Assembly: GCA_963576735.1 (NCBI GenBank)
Contig: OY755178.1
Location: 8,494,001 to 8,558,000, forward strand
Direction: 5' to 3'
Origin: Bedellia somnulentella
Lineage: Eukaryota > Arthropoda > Insecta > Lepidoptera > Bedelliidae
Length of the DNA stretch: 64,000 bases
Shown: positions 1 to 11,800 of the stretch, in pieces
Layout: each line of letters opens with the position of its first letter
Numbering within the stretch: position 1 is the stretch's first letter
The notes under the pieces: generated by a model
Seen by the model: the letters and a program-made list of their open reading frames with translations, nothing else
Databases searched by the model: none
What the model was told of the DNA's origin: nothing
Translations under genes and position numbers: made by a program

Positions 1-2
1 GG

Positions 3-560
3 TTCGAAAACCATATATCATCAGTGGTCAGTAACTGCTTCTATCGTCTCAAAGTTCTTTATAATATACGCGATTACCTGAGTGTGGATTTGCGTGTTCA
101 CCTTTGTGAATCGCTGATATTATCGAGATTAAATTATTGTGACGTGGTCTATGAAGGTTGCATACTGGGTCGTACAAGAAAACTGATACAGCGAGTACAA
201 AACGCATGTGCTCGTTATTGCTTTCGAATTCCTTCCCAATCCCACGTCACTCCGTACTTGCACGATGCAAAACTCCTAAACATGCAAGCGCGAAGACGAA
301 TACATCTCGCCACTTTGATGTTCGATGTAGTGAGGCTAGAATCACCGGCTTATTTGTACAAAAAACTGCAATGGTCTAATATTGGCTATCAGTTCAAAGT
401 CAGGGCGATCTTGCCAATACATCGGACAGCCGCATTTCGTGGTTCTTTTAGATTTGCAGCGTCCAAGTGCTGGAACGACCTCCCACCACCAATTCGGGAT
501 GTAGTTGGCAGGAACACTTTTAGGCGTAAACTAAGGGAGTTCCTGCTGGCTCATCAGTAA
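3..560 (+). mobile_element. LINE ORF2 C-terminal fragment (CR1/jockey-like), runs off left edge
   Basis: The frame is open from base 3 to the stop at 560 and has no upstream stop, so it continues beyond the window. The translation contains the post-polymerase region of LINE reverse transcriptases: an SxLNYCDVVYEG-type block near the start and a CWNDLPPPIRD block near the end, followed by FRRKLREFL. The same order (LDYADxCY, then LWNGLPVEVR, then FKKMVKKHF) appears in the LINE at 62,865. It is the end of an ORF2, not a host gene. About 80 bases of AT-rich 3' UTR follow. Clade assignment is by memory of motif style. Confidence 0.85.
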
Positions 561-879
561 CCTTTTGTATTAAATATTAAATATATATATGTGTATTATA
601 CGTATTATCATTATTTACAAAAACATACTTGTATTATACTTAAATATTGTGTAGCAGTAGTATACAGTCCTTGACTTTGAATACGTCTTTACGTTGAAGC
701 TAAGTTTCCCACACTTTAATTTTTATAATAATTTGTGTAATTGATATATAAATCGTAGCCATCATAGATATGTATGTAGTAATATTTAAATAGGTATTTA
801 GTTTATATCTTCATTATAGGTATATGTAATAAGTAACGAAATTAGTTTTATTGTTTTTTTTTTAATATATTCTACCGTT

Positions 880-1149
880 TGTGATTCTTGAGATGACTCA
901 GATGTCACTCTATAATGGTGCTGGCTGAAAATCAGTACTGTGAGTCGAAGGCTTACAGAAAATGCTGAGACAGTACCGATTCGCTGTTGCAGTGGCGCAA
1001 GAAGTATTGACACTCTATATCTTAACTGTCGCGTTTCAGTGTTGTACATGTGTATTTTTTTTGTTGTATTTTTATATGTGTTTTTTTTGTGTGTTGTATT
1101 TGTAAAATAATTGTTTATCTTGTGCCTACAACGGCGAATAAACGTATTT

Positions 1150-1181
<32 letters not shown>

Positions 1182-1182
1182 T
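880..1182 (+). mobile_element. Retroposon 3' segment with (TTTC)n tail
   Basis: A block starting near ATGGTGCTGGCTGAAAATCA and ending in an AATAAA-like stretch and a TTTC tail recurs at 31,013-31,225 (same strand) with many shared bases. No coding capacity is visible. It is probably the 3' end of a LINE or a SINE; the 5' boundary is uncertain. Confidence 0.6.
1148..1182 (+). repeat. (TTTC)n microsatellite
   Basis: About eight TTTC units form the tail of the preceding retroposon segment. Confidence 0.9.
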
Positions 1183-1743
1183 ACTTATAATCTTCAACTG
1201 AAAAGAGGCATATTCACAACTACACAGCACGCACACTCACACAACTGTGTTTGTTAACGTTGTACGCTACCGAACGACAGAGACAAACATATTTGATTCG
1301 AAAGTAGCGCGAGCGAGACAAGCGCATGCTGCTGTCGTGCGTCTAATTAAAGACGAGCGGGATCATACTTGTCGCACATCAAGGTATTGTATATTTCTAT
1401 CTCACTCTGCAAAATGGCGAATAAAGCAATAAGTGAATTTAAAAATATCATATTCTTTTTAAGTTTTTATGTACTTACGAGTGAAAAGTGATTCCATGAG
1501 ATTTGTTTTTTCTTTTGGAATAGTTTGTACAACGCATAAAAGCACGCGAAGGCATTTTTGGTAACCGCTATCTCGCTTAAAATAATAAAACTGTTTCTTC
1601 GAGTCACACACCTGTTCCTGTCACTTGTCGATTGCGATTGCGACTGAGCGCAATTAGGCGATGTTAGCCTGATTTAAAGGATCCACGCGCTAGAGGCGAG
1701 TCACGTATCTTCCGCTATTTTGTTTTAATCAAAGGTAATATAT
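1183..1743. other. No gene seen
   Basis: The only open frame (1,247-1,432) has no recognisable domain. The stretch is AT-rich with two GC-richer patches and looks like old, decayed repeat sequence. Confidence 0.5.
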
Positions 1744-2022
1744 AAAGTCATATGTGTGGTTAATTTATCATGGTTGCTAACGGTGAGGGAAAACATCGTG
1801 AGGAAACCCACATGGCTGAGTTGTACTTAGTCATGTGACAGTGTATTCGTACAAAACGGCGATAGGCCTGCCCCCTATCACGTGAGTACACTGTCTAAGC
1901 AAAACGTGGGTACCTTCTCTGGAAACTAGATGGCGCTTGCCATGTGAGTTCAGGAGTATTGGTACCTCTGCCAACCCCTTCGGGGATAAACGGCGTGAAC
2001 GTTTATGTTATGTTATGTTATG
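1744..2022 (+). mobile_element. SINE-A, 5'-truncated copy
   Basis: It matches the body of the tRNA-derived SINE at 42,783-43,155, from AAAGTCATATGTGTGG through CCCCTTCGGGGATAAACGG to a (TTATG) tail. The tRNA-related head with A and B boxes is missing. Confidence 0.85.
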
Positions 2023-2079
2023 TAATATAAAAAAAACAGCCAGTTTTGGAAGTTCGGTAGCAATAAAAATGTAAAATCA

Positions 2080-2152
2080 ATGTTGTTGGTGATGGATCTG
2101 CCACCGTATCGCCCAAAATCACTTAAAAAGCACCAATACCCTAACGCCCGAT
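2080..2152 (-). mobile_element. SINE-B fragment
   Basis: GTTGGTGATGGATCTGCCACC followed by CGTATCGCCCAAAATC is the middle of the SINE-B family, reverse orientation. Confidence 0.65.
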
Positions 2153-3185
2153 TACTGAATTGAGGGAACGACATAAGTATCGTTTTATCTCATTCAGTTG
2201 TTAAGATTTCAATATTTGTTTACACTAGTTAACAGTAATTCTTATTTTTCATTTAAAAGCAATGGTGAAAGATAAAATACGCAGATACATATAAAATGTT
2301 ACTGTTATCAATATATATAAAAAAAGTAACAAAATAAAACCGACTTCACATTTATTTGACAGAAACCTCATTTTTCATATGAAATTCTGAATTCGGTTCG
2401 TCTACGTTGCCATTTTTATATCTTGTAACGTTTATATTGCAAAATGACCGCACTTTCAAACCTATTGAAAATTAATGAGAACACTCTGGAAGCATATACA
2501 AGACAAAAAAATATTTTTTTTGGAATTAATTTAATATTTACGGAGCAATCGCGTAACACATATACAAAAAAACTACGAATTGAGTACCTCTTTTTTTAAA
2601 CTCGGTAGAAAATATTCCTTAGAAAGCAATGTAACTAAATCAAAATAGCTTTTGTCATTGGAATACATGTTTTATGAGGTGTCAGTCCAATGAATATTGA
2701 AAATCTGAGATATGCATACTAAATTGCATACAAAATCAATCCTGCGTCAGGGATATTTCAAATGAACTTATGAACTCCTAGTCCTGGCCGAGTAATAAGA
2801 ATTTTGTTTAAAATTAGCAACAGTTTGCAAATATAATGTTAAGTATTTTACCTCTTGATGATTTTGAACACGCGAAAATTTCGCAAGTCCAAATACGGTA
2901 TTGAATTGAGTCCACGATATGTTTCGTCTATCATAACATAACATGTCTGCAGAGCTATTAAATTCATGTCAAAAAGACGTTGGTGTTACTGCGAAACATG
3001 GAAGTACTATTTAAACAGGAATGCGCTCTGGCGTCCTAAAGTGTCCTGAACAAGGATGGCTTACTAGTGGACTGTGTCTCGTTTTAAGTAGGGTGAACAT
3101 CTGTTGGTGTTTTCATGAGAGTTCCTCTAAAAGTTACAAAAACACTTATAATTACATACATTCATATTCTTAAATAGTAGATTAT
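2153..3185. other. Intergenic, nothing recognised
   Basis: AT-rich sequence without long open frames. I see no inverted ends, tRNA-like boxes or matches to the repeat families found elsewhere in the window. Confidence 0.5.
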
Positions 3186-3413
3186 AAAAGAAGGGGTAGC
3201 CAGTGCGTGAGAATTAAAATTTCCTCAGCCACTTTATGAAGTAAAGTAGAGAATAAGTGGTAAGTAAAGGATGGTGGTATTAAAAAGATGATAAAGTGTC
3301 TAGATGTAGATAAATTCAAAAGCCCCAAACCAAAAGCCTAAGTTACTTTTTACGATGGGCGGGTGGAAAAATATTTGTGCTAAGTTAAGCCGACGCTAAA
3401 CGGCATCTTAATT
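3186..3413 (-). mobile_element. SINE-B, degraded copy
   Basis: AGAAGGGGTAGCCAG, TTTCCTCAGCCACTTT and AAGCCGACGCTAAACGGCAT occur in the family order (reverse orientation), with a poorly conserved middle. Confidence 0.6.
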
Positions 3414-4479
3414 CACATATATTATTTATTTGAAATAGAAAGATATTTTCTTAGATAAATGGTAAAAGCTCCGAAACACACGAAAAGATGATAAATTTTG
3501 GACACCTTATTTATCTTGTTTCCGTGGGGATACCCGTTATAGATATTATTTTACCGATTACCAAACTTAATAAATTATTTATGTCTAAGTTGATTGTAGA
3601 TGACGGTAATAATTAAATTAATTTATTAAAAAGGAATAGTTAATAACCTCCTTTTTATAAAATATTCCCTATAAATAAGTTTAAAATTGTTTTTCTTTGA
3701 ACTTAATCTTGAGTGGCAACCGCGCGAGCGGGACACACTCCTTTAGTTCCGGCTCTCGTTCTAGGACGTTTCTCTGCTTGACAGTGTTCAAAAGAATATA
3801 AGCTTTATTGCGGTAATGTAAATTTCACTATTGTGTACCATATTTTTGTAAGTGCGCTCTCCTGTTTAGTTAGTAACTTCAAGCTGCGAAGAAAAAAAAG
3901 GAGCATACCCCCTCACTATAATATTTCCTATTAGGCCAGGCAGAGATTATCTACTTTGTGTGATCCTGGCAAACCTCAATAAAAGCTTCCTACCCATCTT
4001 TTCATTACATATCTTAATATACATTTACCCATAGAATAATAAGGACCGGTAAGAATAATATGTCTGTACATTTACACTTTTATTCTTCATTCTTCGGACG
4101 CCTGCTTTTTTGAGCAGACTCTCTATTTGACCCTGATGGGTTGTCCGTGGTCGTCCTCTTCAAACTTTACCTCCCACAAGAGATAACTATGAGATTAGGT
4201 AGCTGATACCTGCTCAAACCGAAAAACCAACCAACTTTCCAAGCTTTCTCCTGTGATTCGGGTCGATTTATTCGTTCTTAACATTTGGATCAATGTAAGC
4301 GCTGCTTTAGGCTAAACATCACACGTCACTGAAGTTAATTGACATTGACATTGACAACTACGTCAGTGTAAATAAATAGCAGTCAGTCACCCCCTCCTAC
4401 CTTTCCAGCCTTTCCTCACGTCCGTCTGTCTGTCGGTTTTGTAGTTTCCAAATTTCCATAACCCCAACTTCTGATTAGG
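3414..4479. other. Intergenic, upstream of the stc-like gene
   Basis: No coding frame of note. A promoter for the downstream gene should lie near 4,300-4,500, but I can point to no convincing TATA or initiator. Confidence 0.4.
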
Positions 4480-4784
4480 ATTGCGGATTGCGGCCAATTT
4501 CTCTGACAGTAAATTACTACGTCTCATTCGGTGATTGTGAATTTACACGTTCTTCAGTTCTTTTATTTTACATAGTAATTCGGTTTTACGTGCCCTTTAT
4601 CCAATTATCTTTACTGGTAAGTTGCTTGACACTTGTCACATCATTATCAACGATTATTTATTATCTATTTTGATTTTAGATGTAACTAAACCATAACCGC
4701 TTTTCTTTCAGGTACAGAAGTTACAGACCTTGTGGCTTCCAGGCTTCGGCCTGCAGTCACACCAGCCTCTAAAACTAGTCATTG
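4480..4784 (+). other. Probable 5' UTR exon, small intron and 5' UTR of the stc-like gene
   Basis: A GTAAGT donor follows TTACTG at 4,616/4,617, and a TTTTCTTTCAG acceptor ends at 4,711. This gives a 95-nt 5' UTR intron; exon 2 then runs 73 nt before the first ATG at 4,785. The transcription start is not defined by the sequence. Confidence 0.55.
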
Positions 4785-5841
4785 ATGAACCAACTTATCA
4801 CTTTTAACAAATTAAATTCCAATAATACTACCATGTCTCAGTGGAACAATTCAAATTCATTTAACAACACATATCAAGAAAACCGAGACCGAAATGATCC
4901 ATATGAGCCACAAACTTCTTACAATAATCAGCAATACCAGTCTGGAAATAACTATGTGAGTTTTAATGAGTTCATAAATCAAATACAAATGCCGTCGAAT
5001 AGTGCAAATTTCAGTATGCAGCCCCAAACAAACTTTTTCCCAACCCAAGCCAGTAATTACTTTAATGGAGCTTCAACATCTTACAATCAGCAGACTGGTG
5101 AAAGTATAGCTTCTGCTGATAATGTGGGGCACAGCTCAAATGGTTCCTCCACCAATAGTAGCACTAATAAACAAGCACAGAATTCCGTAAGTTTGCAACA
5201 GAATAGTAGTGAACAACATGAAGTGACTTTCAAATCAAATCTTACAGCTACTGCTACTGAATTTGTGCCAAAAGGTTTATCATTACAACAGGATGTAGCT
5301 ACCACCTCAACATCATTTTCCCCTCATTCCTATAAAAATCCAAGTAAGAGTAAAAATAATGATTTGACTGACTCCAATTGGAGAGACCGGCCTTCATCTA
5401 GTTCACAAACTAGTCTCAGTTCTAGTAAGCATCATAATGGCTCCAAAAGACAGGATGGCTCAAATAGAAATCATGTGAATGGAAACAGAAATACTGAAAA
5501 AAACAATGAACCAAATGCAAGACATCAAGATAGATGGAACAATGAAAATAAGATTCCTGAAGCTAAAATTGGTATGAGGAGCAAACATAAGCCAGCTAGG
5601 AATACAGAACAAATGACATTTTATAATAGTAGAAATGGTCAAGAAAAAGGGGGACAAAAATACAAAAACTGGGTGGGTAGCCAAAGAGTACGTACTAGTG
5701 AACGCAATTATGATGATGATGAACAATTTGCTAATAGTTATCTTCAATATTCTAAAGAAAAAGGTGATAAAAAAGGAAAGTCATATGAAGAATCTAGTCC
5801 TATGAGAAGTAAAAATAAACCATCTCCAAATCATGACAAAG
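4785..5841 (+). CDS. stc: stc coding exon 1: disordered N-terminal region with PAM2-like motif
   Basis: Encodes 352 residues rich in Asn, Ser, Gln and Lys without predicted fold. Residues about 153-162 read LTATATEFVP, which fits the PABP-binding PAM2 pattern L-N-x-x-A-x-E-F-x-P except Thr for Asn. The donor is AAAG/GTGAGT; it ends in phase 1. Base use is AT-rich, unlike several GC-rich downstream exons. Confidence 0.9.
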
Positions 5842-8800
5842 GTGAGTTTTAAGAAATAGTATTTTCCAATCTTCTCCACTTTCTATTCAATTTCATTCTA
5901 TCCCAGGAGTCCAGGGGCTATCTAATGGCATGCATATATCACCATCTTCCAACAGATGGTCTTGGCTGGATAAATCCCAAGATTCTCCTGATCAGTCCTG
6001 TTCTTCCCTTATCCATTGCCACCACTTTAACCTAGTTGTTGGAACCTTAAATTTAATCAGTATGTGGGTAGCACTTGAGAACCTTGCAACCCATCCTACA
6101 TTTGCTGGGGTTAAAATTAAAATACAAACCTATGATAATGATAATTTCAAATTAGTGCTGAACAACTAAATGTGTTTTGAATTTTTATTAATCCACAAAA
6201 CAAAGTGTAAAAAGTAGGAATATAAGTTTGAAGATTTAGATTTGTTGCAAACACAACTTCTATGTGGTCTAGGGTAAAATTCATACATAACCTCACACCA
6301 TTAGTTGCCATTTGAAAATATTCTGAGAATCTGAAGATACTGGCAAACTTCTAGAACTTCATTAACATTAATCTATCTTTTCATACATGACCATTTATTC
6401 TTCAGAGTTTGGATGCTTGCCTTTTTCAAATTAAGGTATACACATTATATTAATTTAACTAAACTTGCAACAAATAAAAGGGGTTGGGCTTGCATAGAGA
6501 AAAGTATTTATTTACAAATAGTTAGTCAACTACAGTGTATTAGTACAAAACGGCGATAGGCCTGCCCCCTATCACGTGAGTACACTGTCCATGCAAAACG
6601 TGGGTACTCTGAACACCAGGTGACAAAGTCACGTGATGTTCAGAAGTATTAGTACCTCTGCCAACCCCTTCGGGTATATTCGGCGTGAACGTTTATGTTT
6701 ATGTTATGTTAGTCAACTACAGACTCTAAATCAGATAGGTGTAAAATTTATAGTTTGAAAACCACTTTAATTAAATATGATAATAGTTTATCTCATTTCT
6801 ATAAGATAACAGAAATATATTATTATGACCTATTTAACACTGGGCCAGTTCAAGGTCTTAGTGGGAGATTAGCTTGAAGGGAGGTGGGATTTGAGGGTTT
6901 CAAACTCTGAGATCATATTATATGTACATACATATATATTAAATGCATATGTCATTAGTTCTTCATTTACATTCATCAATCTTTTTAAACATGCCCTTTT
7001 TATAATGATATCATACTATACATGTAACAAACAATTTCCACCATTTGCTATAACTATTTAGTAGGTTTTTGGGACCCATGCTGTTTCCTACATCTCACAT
7101 CTTTACTTCTCCCATTCTTTGAATGTCATAAGTTTGACCAAAATACACACATTGAACTGTATTATGCATGAACATAGAAACAAAGTATTATATTAAAAAG
7201 GTATACACAAAACTTTTATCTCTCTCTTTTATGAATTATTTTTATTATATTACATGACTTTTCAAATGATTTTGCCTATTTTCAGACAGCCTCCCAGAAA
7301 TGACCCAACGTGAAAGGCTGAGTGAGCAACTTGACAAAGGCACATTAGAATGTTTGGTTTGTTGCGATCGAGTGAGACAAACTGATCCTGTATGGCATTG
7401 CAACAATTGTTACCATGTGTTACATTTACGCTGTATTCGGAAATGGGCTATGAGCAGTATGCATGGTATGGTTTTTTTATTTTACTATTTATAAATAGTT
7501 TTTATGTCAGATCAGTAAATGTAAAACCAACGACTTTTAAACCCTCTGTATGTTAAGAAAGGGAGTAACAAGAAGAAAACACGTCATGAATTCAATATAA
7601 TATACTGCAATGCAATTTTAAAACTCAGTGTTAATTAAATTTATCAACAAGCTTCCAAAACAAAAACTTCTAAAAGCTTCTTGCTTTACCCTTTTTCCAT
7701 TTTTGAAGATTACCTAGACGATAACACTTTAAGAAGTATGACTGAAAATTTAAGAAAACACATAATGTGATTAAATTTTATACTATTAACTTAAGTTTAA
7801 CAAAAATAAAAAAAAGATCACACCACCAGATGCGGCTGATCCTTGAAAGCCATTTATGCACTTTCACGAAAGTTTTGCAGTTTTTGCACTTTCACGAAAG
7901 TTTAGCAATTTTTTCACTTTCACGAAAGTTTTGCAATTTTTGCGCTCGCGCGTCGTTTTGGTGATTGTTTGATTCTTCGAGGTGAATTGACATGCTCGTC
8001 CTTAGCTGAGTGTATCTTTATAATATGATAATAGGACCCAACAACCAAGTGGTCCTCCTCTTTTTATGTGCATTTTTGCTGGAGCCTGCCAACGCCAGGT
8101 TTTAAATTTCGAAATTCCTTAGTTACTTTTGGAAATAGTTTAGGGAACAGATATTTAAAATAATTTTGTGTCGGTGATGGGTCTTCAGCCGCATCGTCCA
8201 TCAATTATTTAAGAAGCCCTGCCCCCTTAGTATCTTTGTAAACTGTTCTTATGTTGTGGACTATGGCCAAATCACTTTATTGGGGGACATATATGGGCTG
8301 TGATGAGCGGCAGAAAGACACGAAGAAACTTTCATTCATCACCAAACCTTAAAACCAACCTATTCTTTCAGACGGCAAATGGCGCTGCCCGGCGTGTCAA
8401 AACGCGACCTCCAGCATCCCCGCCGAGTACCGCTGCATGTGCGGCTCGCTCCGCAACCCGCAGTGGTCGCGCGGCAACGGCGGCGCGCACACTTGCCAGC
8501 GGCAGTGCCAGCGCGACCGCGCGTGCGTGCACCCGTGCGTTATGCTGTGCCATCCCGGCCCGTGTCCGCCGTGTCAGGCTACTGTGCAGAAGTTAGTATT
8601 TTATTCATAAAATGCGTAATTTATTAAAATATTGTAACAGACAATGACTAAAATATACCTGGAGTGCTAGCTCCCTTATGATTTTATTGTCATATAACTT
8701 GTACAATTCACACTTTCTCAGTTCCGAGTAAATTTATTAGTTTCAACGATGAAACGATAAAATGATGTCCATGCTAGTGTACGGCTCATACTCTGTTTTA

Positions 8801-11800
8801 AAAAATATGATGATTAATTTCGCATACATAATTCGCCAGAAGGGGTAGCCAGAGCTAAGGAATCAGAAATTTCTCAGACCTTTTTGGAAGTTGCGTTGGG
8901 AAAAGATGGTAAAATATAGGTTGTTGGTGATGGGTCTCCAACCGCATCGCCCAATAACCCCTAAAAAGCCCCAATACCGTTAGTCGACTCTTACGTACAC
9001 CCACCGGCGGAAGAAGAACCACCATTGAAGAAATGGGGTAGTGCTATTCTAGGCCGACACTACACAACATCAATAAGTTGACAAAACCTTCAGCTCTAAT
9101 TACTATATATTATTCCCTTGCTAGGTAATTATGTCCACTTGGATTGTTATTCAATATATAAAGAAACCACTAGGCATGCACTTGGCTAACTTGGTGAACA
9201 ATGGCCAAATCACCTTGTTCACCTTAGTCGAGCACTTTGGTGGGAAATGTATGGGCTTTGATGAATGCAGAGTTGGATAGTTAAATCCTATACAGGCTTT
9301 TTTTCCCCGGAAGTAACTAGAATGTCTTATTTTATGTCTGAAGTTGCAACTATGTTCTTTAGTTTACAAATTAATTGTTTTTATAGGAAATGTGGCTGTG
9401 GTGCGGAAACTCGATCAGTGTTATGTAGCAGTAAACTTCCTCAAGTGTGTAATGGCAAATGTCGTAAGAAACTAAATTGTGGTGCCCACGAGTGTGAGAA
9501 AGATTGCCATGAAGGTTCATGCGGAGATTGCGCTGCCATTGTTACTCAAGGTATGTTTGTTGCTTTTTAGTGTTATAGTGTGTTTATGGTTTATGGTTTA
9601 TGCATTGTAAATTTTATAATTTTGAACAAATGATCTGGTTAATGTCCGACTCGAAGGACCACAATGATGACCAAATAAGTAATGTTTGGTATCTGCTTGT
9701 ATTATAAACAAAGTCGGTCGCAATCAGCCAAAGTTATACTGTTACGTTAAAATAAAACTGTTAGATTTGTTACATCATCCGTGTTTACGAATGTGCCAAA
9801 AAATAAAACAATCATTTATTTCAAAGTAAAAGATAAATCTTTAATTTTTTTAACTTCAAATTGCAACTTAATCCTACGTTTACTTAGGATTCGGAAGGTG
9901 TTATGTTGAGAGAAGAACCCATAAGAAACTCTTCAACACTCATCTTTTTTACGTCCATTACAATTTTGGTGTTAGCCCGGAAAACTCCTGCACAGAGCCC
10001 TGATGACATCAAGCCATTTTATCATTAACATTATAACAGGCATTCGAACTAAGATTTCTTTTAACTACTGCTTTGAATTTGGTTTCTGATAAATTGAAAA
10101 TGTCCTCAAGTAATTTATTATACAATTTTACGCATAACCCCATGAAAGATGTATTTACTTTTAACAATATGTATTTTGGTATTGAAATTTTGTTGTTGTC
10201 TCTCAGATTTCGAATATGTCTGTCACTATTTTTCACAAAAGAGGCCTGATTTTTTCTTACATACATAATATTTTCATAAATATATTGACATAGCAGCGTC
10301 ATTATACTTATGGTTTTAAACAATTCTCTCAGGGAATCTCGTGATCTCTAATAATAAATAGCTCTTATTTTTCTTTTTTTGAGAATAACTATGGAACCAA
10401 CATTAGCTGCTCTGCCCCAGAGTAAAATACTGTAAGACAAAAATATATGAAATATACTATGAAATACACTATGAAAATAGCGCGAAATATATATATATGA
10501 AATACACTATGAAAATAGCTGTAATAAACTAATCGAGCTGTCGGTACATCTTTCAAATGTCTTATTTTCCTAACGCCATATGCAGCACTACTTAGCCTGC
10601 CAGCTAGTGAGCTAATGTGGGGTCCCCATTGGAGCTTGGAGTTCAGAGTTATCCCTAAGGAAACTGTGTCATCTGAATATACAATATTTTCATTAATTAA
10701 AATTATTTCGTTATCAACGGTCTTAACATTGGGTAATACAAATGTAATGCATTGAGTTTATTTTGCCATTCAGTACAAGATTATTGGAAGCAAACCATGT
10801 TTGAATCTGTGAAACCGTGTTATTCACCTCGTCAATATTCTGATTATTTCTTTTAACATCAAATACTAAGGAAGTATCATCAGCAAATAACACTATCTCG
10901 GTCATTTTCTCGACCATGAACGGCAAATCTATACTAATATTATAAAGCTGAAGAGTTTGTTTGTTTAAACGCCAGGTACTTAGAAACTGCTGAACCTAAT
11001 TAAAAAAATATTTTTGTGTTGGATACTCTTTTTAATTAGAAAGGTTTTAGGCTATATATCATCACGCTGCCACCAATAGGAGCAAAGAATCAGCGAAACA
11101 TGTTGCAAAAACGGGGATAATTATTCATATATTAAGGCTTCCGTTGTGCGCGTTGCGTAAACGGTTTAAGTTACCCAAAAATAATGTATCACAGAATTAT
11201 TCCTCTTTAAATGATCCAGAAAAATGTATGAGACAGTATATGTCTATCTTTTAAGATTGACTCACTATGACTATTTTTATGGTAATCAAATTTGGTCGAA
11301 ATTAATGCATTATTGCTAATTATTTGCGATAATGTTTTATCAACATAATATTAAACCTTATCCAAATAAATATGTAGTTGATTAAGAGTATTTAATTGTG
11401 AACAAAATTGTCCTTGACAGCACTTAAAAATCATCTTAGAAGATAATACAATTTTAAAATTACTCCGCAACAAAATTGACACGCTTGCATGAAGCGCAAG
11501 ACAAGATGAACTGACTGACTCAAAATCAATGGTCAGCCTATACTTATATAAACTTAAAATTTATAAAGTGAAGCTGTGTAGTGTCGGCTTAGAATAGCAC
11601 TACCTCATTTCCTTTGGTGGGTGTACGTAAGATAACGATGACGTATAGAAGCGACTAACGGTATTGGGGCTTTTAAGGGATTTTTTAGCGATGCGGTTGG
11701 AGACCCATCACCACCAACCTTTATTTTACCATCTTTTCCCCACTCAACTTTCCAAATGTGGCTCAGGAATTTCTAATTCATTAGCTCTAGCTACGTCTCC

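Larger units (their letters stand above)
7466..8371 (+). other. stc intron 2
   Basis: Contains a three-copy palindrome cluster (7,856-7,945) and a short SINE-B fragment (8,168-8,240). The acceptor is TATTCTTTCAG. Confidence 0.7.

Noticed and set aside
4488..4673. 61-residue frame before the stc-like gene
   Set aside because: It overlaps the proposed 5' UTR exon and intron and has no domain.
8368..8553. Reverse-strand frames over GC-rich stc exons
   Set aside because: Shadows of GC-rich coding sequence.
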